NCBI GenBank assembly: GCA_964354265.1
Contig: CAYGYY010000018.1
Coordinates: 1-31,687, forward strand
Length of the DNA: 31,687 nucleotides
Origin: Fen731 sp964354265
Lineage (GTDB): Bacteria > Actinomycetota > Humimicrobiia > Humimicrobiales > Humimicrobiaceae
Reading direction: 5' to 3'
Positions 1 to 8,231 of the stretch are shown piece by piece. Under the pieces are notes generated by a model that saw nothing but the letters and a program-made list of their open reading frames with translations, did not search any database and was not told the origin of the DNA. A program made the position numbers and the translations under genes. Positions within the stretch are counted from its first letter, which is position 1, and every line of letters begins with the position of its first letter.

Positions 1-323
1 ATGAGCCCCTCTGATATTTTATAACCTGCAAGACTCCATATAATGATGGGGAGATGAAGATAATTTGATATGATATGTAAAATGCCGGTTGATTCAGACC
101 ATCCTGAATAAACCAGGATTATACAACAGCTATCACTGATGGTGTTTTCTAATTTTTTCCTGGCTTCTTCGACCTGTGCACTATCATGATCTGCAATACT
201 GCCGATAAAATTTATCTCTACTCCATTTTGGTTTAACAATCTGATGGTATTTTTTATCCTGGATTCAGCAATATTTTTGGGATGTGCATAGCTATACAGT
301 CCGATTAGGGTTACCTTGTACAT
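1..323 (-). CDS. L-fucose/L-arabinose isomerase-like protein, N-terminal part (cut by window edge)
   Basis: An open minus-strand frame starts with ATG at 323 and runs off the left edge with no stop, giving 107 codons. The N-terminus (MYKVTLIGLYSYAHPKN) and a later stretch (IILVYSGWSES, then LPIIIWSLAGY) have the alternating strand-helix pattern of the Rossmann-like first domain of L-fucose isomerase-like proteins, and they resemble the protein encoded at 12357-13733. That family interconverts aldoses and ketoses in the cytoplasm, but the metal-binding C-terminal domain is outside the window. It starts 39 bp after the ROK regulator stop, so it is probably the last visible gene of the minus-strand arm. 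No good Shine-Dalgarno site is seen before this ATG. The family call is moderate because only the first domain is visible. Confidence 0.6.
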   Translation of the reverse strand, partial: MYKVTLIGLYSYAHPKNIAESRIKNTIRLLNQNGVEINFIGSIADHDSAQVEEARKKLENTISDSCCIILVYSGWSESTGILHIISNYLHLPIIIWSLAGYKISEGL

Positions 324-362
324 TTTTTTATTAATTATAATATTATATGCATAAATAAATAT

Positions 363-1601
363 TCAAGACTTGCTAATTGAAATAATCTTTTTATTTTTAT
401 CAGAAAAAAATAAATCAGGATTATTTGAAACATTGAAATCGATCCAGTCCAATCCATTTTTTATTGCGCCATAGAGTCCTGATTTTTCCCTGAGTTTTGA
501 AAATACAATCTGCCTTTTGAACGGGATCAATTTGTAAACCTCAGCCTTCAGAAGTTCCAAAAAATCCTCTCCAAAATCAATTATCTCTCCATTTATAACC
601 ACAATCTCCGGATCCATTATTATGATCATCGCTGCTATGCCCAGGGCCATGGTTTTTATTATGCCCTTATTTATTAAATCCTTCATGCATGGGTCAGTCA
701 TATACAATTTAACAATCGAATAAAAATCTTCTGTATTGACTTGTAAGCCCTTTTCTTTGGCATAGGACTCGACTATATTTCTTATCTTGATAACGTCACA
801 ATTTGATTCAAAATAACCGAGGTTTTTATCCTGGTTTGCAATCGCAGTATAGTCAATCTTTTCTGCTAATGGGAGGAATGCTATTTCACCCAGGTATCCA
901 TTATATCCTTCCCTTATCTTGCCATCAATTACTACTCCAGCTCCTATACCTTTAGTAATTACAAGATATATCATATTGGATATGTTATTAAAGCTTTTCC
1001 ACTGTTCACCCAGGGTTTCCAGCTTAACATGATCCTTTAAAATAACATCGACTTTGAATTTATTTTCAAAAAAAGATTTCAGGTCTATGCCTACCCAGTC
1101 TTTGATGTAAGGCGCCCAACGGATTATACCTGTTTTTTTGCTGATTGTTTCAGGTGAACCGAGACTTATAAATGCAATTGAATCTAAACTTATTGGAATA
1201 CTTTCGAGTATCTTCCCTATCCTTTTTACCGCAGAATTCAGGATATTTTCAGCAGTATAATTATCAGGATATTCTATCAGTTCTTCAATAACTATATCCC
1301 CTATTAAATTTGCAATGGCAATATTTATTCCGTGTGGAGAAATAACTACTGCAATAAAATATAACAGGTTTTTATTGAAATATATAAGCGTAGGTCTTTT
1401 TCCAATGTTACCGCTTACTTTTCTGCCTTCTTCTATAACATTTATCTCAATGAGATCATTTACACTTTCAGATACTGTTGATCTTACTAAACCAAGTTCC
1501 CTGGAAATGGCAGCCCTGGACATAGGACCCCTCTCTATAAGCATCTTTAATATCCGGCCCTTGTTTCTTTCTTTAATATATTGCTGGTTATATTTTTTCA
1601 T
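363..1601 (-). CDS. ROK-family transcriptional regulator (minus arm)
   Basis: A 412-residue protein with an N-terminal winged helix-turn-helix (about residues 15-65, including SRAAISRELGLVRSTVSES) followed by a ROK fold. This is the layout of XylR/NagC-type repressors, which release DNA when they bind a sugar or sugar phosphate. The glycine-rich ROK motif appears as GYLGEIAF, where kinases and many repressors have GEIGH. The Cys-rich zinc motif (CGxxGCxE) is absent, replaced by a segment ending LGYFESNC. It is therefore unlikely to be a sugar kinase and probably lacks the structural zinc. It lies 88 bp downstream of the UroD-like gene, so it is probably expressed with the catabolic genes it controls. 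It is a clear paralogue of the regulator at 22600-23841. The Shine-Dalgarno site is weak. Confidence 0.88.
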   Translation of the reverse strand: MKKYNQQYIKERNKGRILKMLIERGPMSRAAISRELGLVRSTVSESVNDLIEINVIEEGRKVSGNIGKRPTLIYFNKNLLYFIAVVISPHGINIAIANLIGDIVIEELIEYPDNYTAENILNSAVKRIGKILESIPISLDSIAFISLGSPETISKKTGIIRWAPYIKDWVGIDLKSFFENKFKVDVILKDHVKLETLGEQWKSFNNISNMIYLVITKGIGAGVVIDGKIREGYNGYLGEIAFLPLAEKIDYTAIANQDKNLGYFESNCDVIKIRNIVESYAKEKGLQVNTEDFYSIVKLYMTDPCMKDLINKGIIKTMALGIAAMIIIMDPEIVVINGEIIDFGEDFLELLKAEVYKLIPFKRQIVFSKLREKSGLYGAIKNGLDWIDFNVSNNPDLFFSDKNKKIISISKS

Positions 1602-1689
1602 TTCTAATTCAAATAGATTCTACCTGTTTCATAATTCCTTTATAAATAAATATAAAAAAGAAATACATTATAAAATACATTCTAATAAT

Positions 1690-2751
1690 CTAATAAACGG
1701 GCGCATTTTTCCTGTATCTATTAAAAGCTTTGACAGATGCCAGTACATTATCCTCCGGATATGCCGGCCTGTGCCACCTGACTACTTCACATATAAAACC
1801 GCCATTTGGAGTATAGAAAGCGTCAAGTAGCGCTTCTGCTTCATTTATTACATCCTGGGGAGAACCTGTGGCAAGCGTATCAGCCATACTGACTGGAGCT
1901 TTAAAACCCATTTTACCTTTTATTTTTTCCTTTAATGCTTCAATGCCGGTAACCTTGAAATCAGGTATGCATAGCTGGTCTATCTCCATTTCCAGGAGAT
2001 CGTCAAGAACAGGTTTTGCGTCCCCGTCAATAAGTATTCCTGTATATAATCCTTTTTCGTGTATATACTTGAATACTTTTTTAGTTATTGGTTTAAACTT
2101 TTTTCTCCATGTGTCAGGATTTAAGACAAGACCCGTATTTGAACCTAAATCTTCAATAATTGTGATCTGGTGCGCACCTGCAGCCTTAAACCTGTCAACC
2201 ATCTGAATATAATAATCAGCGACTCTTTCATACACCTCCACTACAAAATCAAGGTCTGTTGCAAGCTTCATGAAAAAATCATTCGGACCAAATAAAAACT
2301 GGGTTGTAAGGAAAATACCGGCATCGATAAATGCATCGATAAACCTATCGCTGTATTTTTCTTTAATTATTTTTCCCATATTTTCAAACCATTGATCCAT
2401 ATCATTGATGTCAGGAAATTCATATCCTTCAAGAGATGTTTTCCCTGCAAGGGGATGCTCAAGCAATATATAAGTCGAATTCATGTCAACCGGCACTTTT
2501 GTCACAACCCCAAACTGGTCTTTCCTTATAGGTTCTCCCTTTTCAGTTTTCCCTATTTCCTTGACAGTCCATGAATAAGCAAGCGGCCATATTGCATCAA
2601 AATTCTCGGTTCCAGGAATAAGTTTTACTGTTTCAGGATCAAGTGTATGATATGCATTATATATTCCAGGTATATGGTTTGTTTCCATAGGCAGATAGTC
2701 AGGCTTTTTAAATTCCAGTGATTTTTTTACATTTTCAATATGCACAGACAT
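1690..2751 (-). CDS. UroD-like (uroporphyrinogen decarboxylase/methyltransferase superfamily) protein A
   Basis: This 353-residue protein belongs to the UroD/MtaA/CmuA superfamily of (beta-alpha)8 barrels. Features include a C-terminal EVVRWHRPAYPEDN segment of the type before the last helix, and LGSNTGLVLNPDTWRKKFKP (residues 202-221), the counterpart of the 'GDDxGxQxGxLxSPxMW' block in related proteins. True UroD makes coproporphyrinogen; relatives such as MtaA move methyl groups to or from corrinoid proteins. The HxC zinc motif of the methyltransferases is missing: the matching strand reads TGILIDGDAKP (residues 238-247). Neither heme synthesis nor corrinoid genes are nearby, so a role in sugar catabolism is inferred from context, with no reaction assigned. 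A good Shine-Dalgarno (AAAGGAG) precedes the ATG. It is more distant from the two plus-strand copies than they are from each other. Confidence 0.82.
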   Translation of the reverse strand: MSVHIENVKKSLEFKKPDYLPMETNHIPGIYNAYHTLDPETVKLIPGTENFDAIWPLAYSWTVKEIGKTEKGEPIRKDQFGVVTKVPVDMNSTYILLEHPLAGKTSLEGYEFPDINDMDQWFENMGKIIKEKYSDRFIDAFIDAGIFLTTQFLFGPNDFFMKLATDLDFVVEVYERVADYYIQMVDRFKAAGAHQITIIEDLGSNTGLVLNPDTWRKKFKPITKKVFKYIHEKGLYTGILIDGDAKPVLDDLLEMEIDQLCIPDFKVTGIEALKEKIKGKMGFKAPVSMADTLATGSPQDVINEAEALLDAFYTPNGGFICEVVRWHRPAYPEDNVLASVKAFNRYRKNAPVY

Positions 2752-2860
2752 CTTTACTCCTTTTCTGGTTCCTGATAATTAAAATAATTAAATAAAATAA
2801 AAATATCTTAAAAAACCAAAACTGAGAAATTATTAAAATCTAATAAGATAAATAATAAAA

Positions 2861-4162
2861 TCAACCGCAATAATCAATCGCAGTTAAAACCATTATCTTT
2901 ATCAGGTCAAAAAAACTTTTTATATTGACCCATTCATCTGTACCGTGAGCGTTTCCCCCTTCCGGTCCTAAAACAACTACATCTGTATTGCATGTCCCCC
3001 TAAAGGCAAATGCATCACATGCAATGCCAAGTCCTCTCTCGGTGTATTTCAATCCAAGCTCACTATATGCTTTTCTTATTGATTGCATGGCTGGATGCGC
3101 CAGTTTGGTTCTGTGGCCCCCTAAAAACCTTATTACTGTCTCAAATTTCGGAAAATCATTTTTAAATTCCTCATATTTTTCCAGTTCAAATCTCATAAAA
3201 TCTAAAAAATCCTTCCGGTACTCCTCCTCAGTTGTTCCTGCAAATGCTTCAAACCAGAAATAAATATGGCCCGATAGCGGTACTGACCCGGACTCAGTGT
3301 AGTTATTCCCTCCAGAATAGATCTGAAAGGTCAATAATCTTATAAATTGTTCTTCTGTATATGTGTCAGGAGCTTTTATTTGTTTTAACTTATTGTCATA
3401 TTTCTCCAGGGCAATACCTATTTTAGATAGCCTGTATACAGGATTTGCCAGTTCCTGTTCAAAGCCAAAACCGCCGGGTCCGCCGACATTGACGGATACT
3501 TTCCAGTCGCTGCCTCCTATTGTCTCTATCCCTGAAACAAGGCCTGATGGTTCAGGCAGTATTGCAAAATCTATACCAGGATTCCTTAGCCGTGCAGCAA
3601 CTGTACCGTTTGTCCCGCCATTTTCTTCATCAACAACACTCTCTGCATAAATATCTCCCTTTAAGTCTATCCCAAGGTCTTTTATGCATTTTAAAGCCAT
3701 AAAACCGGCGAGTGTTCCGGATTTCATATCCATGGAACCCCTGCCATACATCTTCCCATCCTTTATTTGCCCGCTGAACGGGTCAGCAAAGACATTCCAT
3801 TTGTTATTGTATACAGGCATTACATCCATATGACCAGAGAATGAAAGCGATCTGTACCCGGTCAAACCATTGATTTTAGCAATAATATTCGGTCTTCCTT
3901 TATAATCCTTTGCTTTTCCTTCAACTGTTGGAAAGAATAGAGGATGTTCCCTTATTTCTTTGATATCATCGATTTCAAAAATATCTATGTCTTTTTCAGG
4001 AATATAACTCCTGATCTTATTATAAAGATACTCCTGCCCCGGTTTTTCATTACCACCAGGAGGCTGGTTCACTGTTTTTATTTGTATAAGTTCCGACAGT
4101 GTTTGAAGTATTTCATCACTGTTTCTACTTATCCAATTATCTATCTCTTCTATATAACCCAT
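2861..4162 (-). CDS. M20-family metallohydrolase (ArgE/DapE-like) A
   Basis: A 433-residue M20 enzyme of normal family length. M20 proteins hydrolyse amide bonds of N-acyl amino acids, dipeptides or related compounds using two zinc ions. The metal-site motifs are intact: GHMDVMP, then GRGSMDMKSG, the general-base pair in DEENGG, a metal-site PEPSG, and the final GPEGGNAHGTDEWV with its histidine ligand. In the inserted dimerisation domain the usual histidine (as in G-x-A-A-H) is not visible; that strand reads VNVGGPGGFGF. In a sugar locus it may remove an acyl or aminoacyl group from a sugar conjugate, which is an inference. It lies 28 bp downstream of the cyclase-family gene. The paralogue at 19801-21105 shares an unusual PPGGNE-x-x-GQ block near the N-terminus. 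Confidence 0.88.
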   Translation of the reverse strand: MGYIEEIDNWISRNSDEILQTLSELIQIKTVNQPPGGNEKPGQEYLYNKIRSYIPEKDIDIFEIDDIKEIREHPLFFPTVEGKAKDYKGRPNIIAKINGLTGYRSLSFSGHMDVMPVYNNKWNVFADPFSGQIKDGKMYGRGSMDMKSGTLAGFMALKCIKDLGIDLKGDIYAESVVDEENGGTNGTVAARLRNPGIDFAILPEPSGLVSGIETIGGSDWKVSVNVGGPGGFGFEQELANPVYRLSKIGIALEKYDNKLKQIKAPDTYTEEQFIRLLTFQIYSGGNNYTESGSVPLSGHIYFWFEAFAGTTEEEYRKDFLDFMRFELEKYEEFKNDFPKFETVIRFLGGHRTKLAHPAMQSIRKAYSELGLKYTERGLGIACDAFAFRGTCNTDVVVLGPEGGNAHGTDEWVNIKSFFDLIKIMVLTAIDYCG

Positions 4163-4190
4163 AAATTAAAATCCTGGATTCCTTTCAGTT

Positions 4191-4868
4191 TTATTCTTCT
4201 ACTATTGTCCTTACGGGCAAACCGGTCGTATTTAAAATATTTAGTGGAGCTACATATAGTTTTACTTTAAACTTAGTAATTTTTTCAGTATTTACCAGGG
4301 GTCCCAGCAATGTGACGCCTGCACCGTAGATTATCAGCCAGTTGCCCTGCTCATTTTCCAGGTTATCCGCATATGCTGTATCAAAACCCAAAAGTAAAGG
4401 TTTCTTGCCTGCAAAATATTCAGCTGCATCTTTTTTAAGGAACCATGCATCTGTAAGAAAATCCGGTTCTGACCAGTGCGACCCCCAACCAGTTGCCAGA
4501 ATTATAGGCGCTTCATCAGGCACCGGCTCTTTTTCAGCCTTCCTCACATGCTCCATTGTTACATAAGGCCTCCTGCCTTCTTTTGGCATATCTTTAAGAT
4601 CGAACTTGTAAACATAGGCGTCAACACCAAATATCTTTTCCAGTGGAAGCTCATGCATTGGTTTTTCTTTTTCCAGGCCAAATGCATGCGAAGGCCCATC
4701 TATATAGTTTCCAGTCAGCATGCAAAATCCTTCAAAAGCCTGTGATTTTGGTGAAAATGATTCCACCCACTCAGGCTCCTTGATATCAACAAGCTGAAAT
4801 TCCGGAAATGGGGGTCCATATGACCACATACCAGTATAAATAGGGCCTGAAAGATCTATAAGTTTCAT
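4191..4868 (-). CDS. Cyclase-family protein (kynurenine formamidase-like fold) with altered metal motif
   Basis: This 225-residue protein matches the cyclase/kynurenine-formamidase fold in length and layout: an opening DLSGPIYTGM, a central TGWGSHWSEPDFL and a late APLNILNTTGLPVRTI. Family members are metal-dependent amide or lactone hydrolases and use the motif HxGTHxDxPxH. Here that region reads LTGNYIDGPSH (residues 51-61), so the first two histidines are replaced by Leu and Tyr while the Asp and last His remain. The later His of the usual H-x-x-LL segment is also not apparent. The protein may have lost zinc or use another chemistry. The start is supported by GAGGTGAG six bases upstream. 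It sits between the NagB-like and M20 genes in one minus-strand run. Confidence 0.8.
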   Translation of the reverse strand: MKLIDLSGPIYTGMWSYGPPFPEFQLVDIKEPEWVESFSPKSQAFEGFCMLTGNYIDGPSHAFGLEKEKPMHELPLEKIFGVDAYVYKFDLKDMPKEGRRPYVTMEHVRKAEKEPVPDEAPIILATGWGSHWSEPDFLTDAWFLKKDAAEYFAGKKPLLLGFDTAYADNLENEQGNWLIIYGAGVTLLGPLVNTEKITKFKVKLYVAPLNILNTTGLPVRTIVEE

Positions 4869-4949
4869 GTTAGCTCACCTCGTCTTCAGTTTCTTATTGT
4901 TATTTTTATTATTATATTTTCTAATGTAATAAGTGCCCTAAAATAGGTA

Positions 4950-5942
4950 TCATGCTGTTAGTTCTATTTTCAGGTCTTCAGCTAACGGCTCGATTATTAC
5001 AAAATCTCCTGGCACGGTCCTGAGTATTGAACAGGGTACTTCTGTATTTACCGGACCATGCAGGGCAAGCCTTATAATAAACTTCTGCCATGTTATGCCT
5101 CCTGCATAAGATCCATCTGCTGTCAATCCGCAACCATCATTCCACCAGCTGACATAGTCGGCAGATAATAATGTCGATGGAGATGTTGTATAGGCTTTAG
5201 GCGGAACAAAAGCCCATGAACCGCTCATGTCTGTGACTGCCATCTGTATGGTAGAAATCGGATGAAAATCGACAAGGCGCGGTTTTGCTTTTTTCCACTG
5301 CTCCAGGTCCAACCCGTATTTTTTTGCAAGATGCGGATCCCAGAATGAAAGATGTCCCGACAGGCCAGTACCGCCATAAATGATATTTGCGCCTTTGGCT
5401 CCAGGTTCTTTCCGCGCATCGGCAATCATTTCATCATAGACTTCTATATTTTTACTCGATGGAAAGTGAATCTGGTTTTTAGGTATGCAAAGATCCGGTC
5501 TCAACCTTGAGATAAAATGCTGGTCAATAGTATAGTGGAAAGAACCCGGCCATTTTGGATCTATGTCCTTACCATTTTCATCAGCATATTCATCCATCGA
5601 AAAATAATGCACATGCTTCATTGAAACATTCAATGCATTTGCCATTTCAGCAAGCAACTGGTACTGGAATATCGGGCCTGTGGGAAATACCCCAACGAAC
5701 TGCTTGTCCTCTTCAAGGGCTTTCTTAATCCTGACAAACATATCCAGGGCCATCTGGAAATGGAATTCCTTTACCGGCAATATCCTGATTTTAAATTCCG
5801 GATGTGCATCTTCCGGTGGATTAGTTATATCTTCCTTTTTGATTTTGGCAACCCTTTTGCATACTTCCATATCGCGGAATGCCAGAAATTCAGCTGGTTG
5901 AAACTCTATAAGATCAATATCCGGATTAAAATCTTTAACCAT
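4950..5942 (-). CDS. Glucosamine-6-phosphate deaminase (NagB)-like protein, divergent active site
   Basis: A 330-residue NagB/6-phosphogluconolactonase-fold protein, longer than E. coli NagB (266) mainly through an N-terminal extension. FSMDEYADE (residues 114-122) keeps the Asp that moves the proton in NagB, followed by the SFHYTIDQHF block. GGTGLSGHLSFWDP (190-203) matches NagB GGIGPDGHIAFNEP: the catalytic His (197) is kept, but the paired Asp is Ser195 and the Glu is Asp202. The phosphate loop, TGSTP in NagB, reads TGPIF near residues 88-92. It may therefore act on an unphosphorylated or different sugar, or without deamination. AGGAGAAC precedes the ATG. The 19-bp motif at 6033-6051 lies 91 bp upstream, so this gene may head its own transcript covering the cyclase, M20, UroD-like and ROK genes. 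Confidence 0.78.
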   Translation of the reverse strand: MVKDFNPDIDLIEFQPAEFLAFRDMEVCKRVAKIKKEDITNPPEDAHPEFKIRILPVKEFHFQMALDMFVRIKKALEEDKQFVGVFPTGPIFQYQLLAEMANALNVSMKHVHYFSMDEYADENGKDIDPKWPGSFHYTIDQHFISRLRPDLCIPKNQIHFPSSKNIEVYDEMIADARKEPGAKGANIIYGGTGLSGHLSFWDPHLAKKYGLDLEQWKKAKPRLVDFHPISTIQMAVTDMSGSWAFVPPKAYTTSPSTLLSADYVSWWNDGCGLTADGSYAGGITWQKFIIRLALHGPVNTEVPCSILRTVPGDFVIIEPLAEDLKIELTA

Positions 5943-6032
5943 TTTGTTCTCCTGACTTTTTTTTAATAATGTTTTTAATTTTTTAATCTATACTTTTAGA
6001 ACTTGATAGAGATGTACCTACCAGAACTTTAA

Positions 6033-6051
6033 GTTTGTTTTCCAAACATAT
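6033..6051. promoter_or_regulatory. Candidate operator, copy 1 (GTTTG-N5-CAAAC)
   Basis: The 19-bp string GTTTGTTTTCCAAACATAT occurs here and, identical, at 12251-12269. Its core is a GTTTG/CAAAC inverted repeat with a five-base spacer, similar to the arms of XylR-type ROK operators. It lies 91 bp upstream of the NagB-like gene, in a 182-bp gap. Two identical 19-mers in two upstream gaps of one locus are unlikely by chance. Binding by either ROK regulator is an inference. Confidence 0.55.
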
Positions 6052-6124
6052 TATTGATTTTGCAATATAAAATCCTTTTTGCTTAAAAAAAGATTTCAAA
6101 GGCTCAAAACAGATTTAAGCGACC

Positions 6125-7162
6125 CTATAAAATAGGCAGTTTTACTATTTCTCCAGTTTCAATCGACCTGTCTATAGCAAGGCCTACTTCGTGGACTTTT
6201 ATTGCGTAATCCAGCCTTATTTTACTGTCTTTGTCATTATCGATATCCTCAACAAATGCATCTACTAACTGGCCGAAAGGATGGTGTGTGACTTCTCCGC
6301 TATTTATCAGCGTGCAATTGAAAGTCTGGAAATCCTCCTGGCCGGCAAAGATATCTTTTGTAAAGAACTTTTCATTTAATATGGAACCTTTGCTTCCATG
6401 TATCATGATATTGAAGACATACGGGCATTCTATTTCAAAGCTGCCACCTGTTTTTCCTATAGCGCCGTTCTTGAATTTAACAGATGCGGAAAATGTTGGC
6501 GGGTATTCATATTCTTTTCTATGACCCCATACTCCATAGCCGTGAACTTCTTCAACATCGCCACCCACACGCATCAGGACACCGATTGAATGACAGGCGC
6601 CCAATAATGTCACGGAAGGCCCACCTTTTTTTGTATTAGCACCCCAGCTCCAGCCATGCCACCATGGGCCAAGCTCATGCCAGTAGTCTGTTTCTACAAA
6701 GAATATATCTCCAAGCGTGCCTTTTTCAATCATGCTTTTAATGCATAAAAACTGGTTATAATATTCTGCTACAAAACCGACTACTGATTTTATTTTATAT
6801 TTTGATTTGGCTTCATCATAAGCTTTTTTTATAGCTTTTAATTCATCGAGTGTGTGCGCCACAGGTTTTTCTGCAAAAAAATGCTTTCCAGCTTCACATG
6901 TTTTTATTATTTCTTCTGCCCTTAAAAAATTAGGGGAACACATGGAGATAATATCAATATCATCTCTTTTCAGAAGTTCATCGAAACTGTCGACAACATC
7001 ACAATCAAGACCAAATTCAGCTTTTCTTGATTCTGCGCTTGCCCTGCTCCTGGAAGCAAGCGCCTTGATTTCACATCTGGGATTACGCATATAACCCTTA
7101 ATATGCTCTGTTGAAACCCAGCCCATTCCAAAAACCCCTACGCCCAATTTATCTTTTGTCAT
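6125..7162 (-). CDS. Gfo/Idh/MocA-family oxidoreductase A
   Basis: A 345-residue NAD(P)-dependent dehydrogenase of the Gfo/Idh/MocA family, which oxidises or epimerises sugars, inositols and their derivatives. The nucleotide-binding loop GVFGMGWVS is at residues 9-17 and the catalytic-lysine motif AEKP at 97-100. The substrate-domain helix reads LLGACHSIGVLMR: the His is present, but the Asp that usually follows (H-x-x-D) is Gly. The C-terminal half, from WSWGAN onward, is strikingly similar to the oxidoreductase at 18713-19738, sharing WGH-x-KEYEY, a GSKG block, NEKFF and HHPF. The two are paralogues within the locus. It lies 69 bp after the second permease gene, with a strong AGGAGG before the ATG, and probably acts on the imported substrate or an early intermediate. 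Confidence 0.9.
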   Translation of the reverse strand: MTKDKLGVGVFGMGWVSTEHIKGYMRNPRCEIKALASRSRASAESRKAEFGLDCDVVDSFDELLKRDDIDIISMCSPNFLRAEEIIKTCEAGKHFFAEKPVAHTLDELKAIKKAYDEAKSKYKIKSVVGFVAEYYNQFLCIKSMIEKGTLGDIFFVETDYWHELGPWWHGWSWGANTKKGGPSVTLLGACHSIGVLMRVGGDVEEVHGYGVWGHRKEYEYPPTFSASVKFKNGAIGKTGGSFEIECPYVFNIMIHGSKGSILNEKFFTKDIFAGQEDFQTFNCTLINSGEVTHHPFGQLVDAFVEDIDNDKDSKIRLDYAIKVHEVGLAIDRSIETGEIVKLPIL

Positions 7163-7231
7163 TTTTATTTCCTCCTCTTATTTAAACCTTTCTGTCAAAA
7201 AAAATACTTATTAATTTTTTTATAAATAAAT

Positions 7232-8215
7232 TTATTCTTTTGACTCTAAATATCCGCTGACTGATAAGGCTATTAATATGATCACGCCAATAACAATGCC
7301 TCTCCAGTAAGGTTTGATGTTCATTAATATCATCGCATTTGACACCAGGCCAAATAGAAGTACACCTAGAAAGATGCCAAGAACATCGCCTTTTCCACCG
7401 CCAAGGACAACCCCTCCCAGTACTGCTGCTGCAATTGCTGCAAGTGTATATGAAGCGCCAATATAGTTCATTGCCACACTGATTTGCGAAACCAGGACAA
7501 TGCTGGCTAGTCCATACAAGACACCTGCGATAGCAAAAACCGTTACCTTATAAAACTTTACTTTAATGCCTGAAAGGTATGCTGCATGCTGATTTGAGCC
7601 TGTTAAGAATATTGCCCTTCCAAATTTCGTATATTTAAAAACTAATGCAGCAGCTATAAGAACAACAAGCAACGCAATAATGGAGTAAGGTATAACACCA
7701 AAGATTTTTTCTTTAAAAATCGTAAAAAAACCGGACATTGAAGAATATGCACCTCTGTTTAAAAGCAGTCCTATACCAGTATATACTGAGCCAAGCGCAA
7801 GAGTAATGATAAAAGAATTGGCTTTTACATTTGTTACAACAAGACCTGTAACTATCCCAAATACGAGGCCTGCAACCAGTGCAGCGCTAATGCCAACAGT
7901 GGCACCATATGTAGGCGTCAACAGAGCCATGAGCCAGGCCGTGATGGAGAAAACTGCTCCTAAAGTCAGGTCAAACTCTCCTGTTATCAAAACCATCGAT
8001 GCACCAATTGTAGCTATACCTATAACAGAAACAGCTGAAACAATATTAAACAGGTTTTTGAGCGATAAAAAGTTCTGGTTTATTATAGTTACAACAATTG
8101 CAACCACTATCATTATCAGTACCAGGACTGTCTTCTGGTTAAAAAACCTGGACAACTTTGAAGTCCGGGTCATACTGGTGTTTGCAACAGAAGCATATTG
8201 TTCTTTATTGCTCAT
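7232..8215 (-). CDS. Sugar ABC transporter permease (RbsC-type), second copy
   Basis: A 327-residue, very hydrophobic inner-membrane protein of the RbsC/MglC permease family, with an N-terminal helix (about 30-48) followed by some eight to nine further helices. Family landmarks include GASMVLITGEFDLTLGA near residues 72-88 and GGVVLGGGKGDVLGIFLG near 268-285, the cytoplasmic loop that contacts the ATPase. It lies 16 bp downstream of the other permease gene and is clearly its paralogue. Two different permeases with one double ATPase suggest a heterodimeric channel. GAGGAGG lies upstream of the ATG. The substrate class (monosaccharide or small sugar derivative) comes from the family; the exact sugar cannot be read from the sequence. 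Confidence 0.92.
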   Translation of the reverse strand: MSNKEQYASVANTSMTRTSKLSRFFNQKTVLVLIMIVVAIVVTIINQNFLSLKNLFNIVSAVSVIGIATIGASMVLITGEFDLTLGAVFSITAWLMALLTPTYGATVGISAALVAGLVFGIVTGLVVTNVKANSFIITLALGSVYTGIGLLLNRGAYSSMSGFFTIFKEKIFGVIPYSIIALLVVLIAAALVFKYTKFGRAIFLTGSNQHAAYLSGIKVKFYKVTVFAIAGVLYGLASIVLVSQISVAMNYIGASYTLAAIAAAVLGGVVLGGGKGDVLGIFLGVLLFGLVSNAMILMNIKPYWRGIVIGVIILIALSVSGYLESKE

Positions 8216-8231
8216 TTTTTTAATTCCTCCT

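Noticed and set aside
1315..1830. 171-codon plus-strand frame across the start of the ROK gene
   Set aside because: Antisense to the ROK helix-turn-helix region and the UroD-like 3' end; no protein motif and no start signals.
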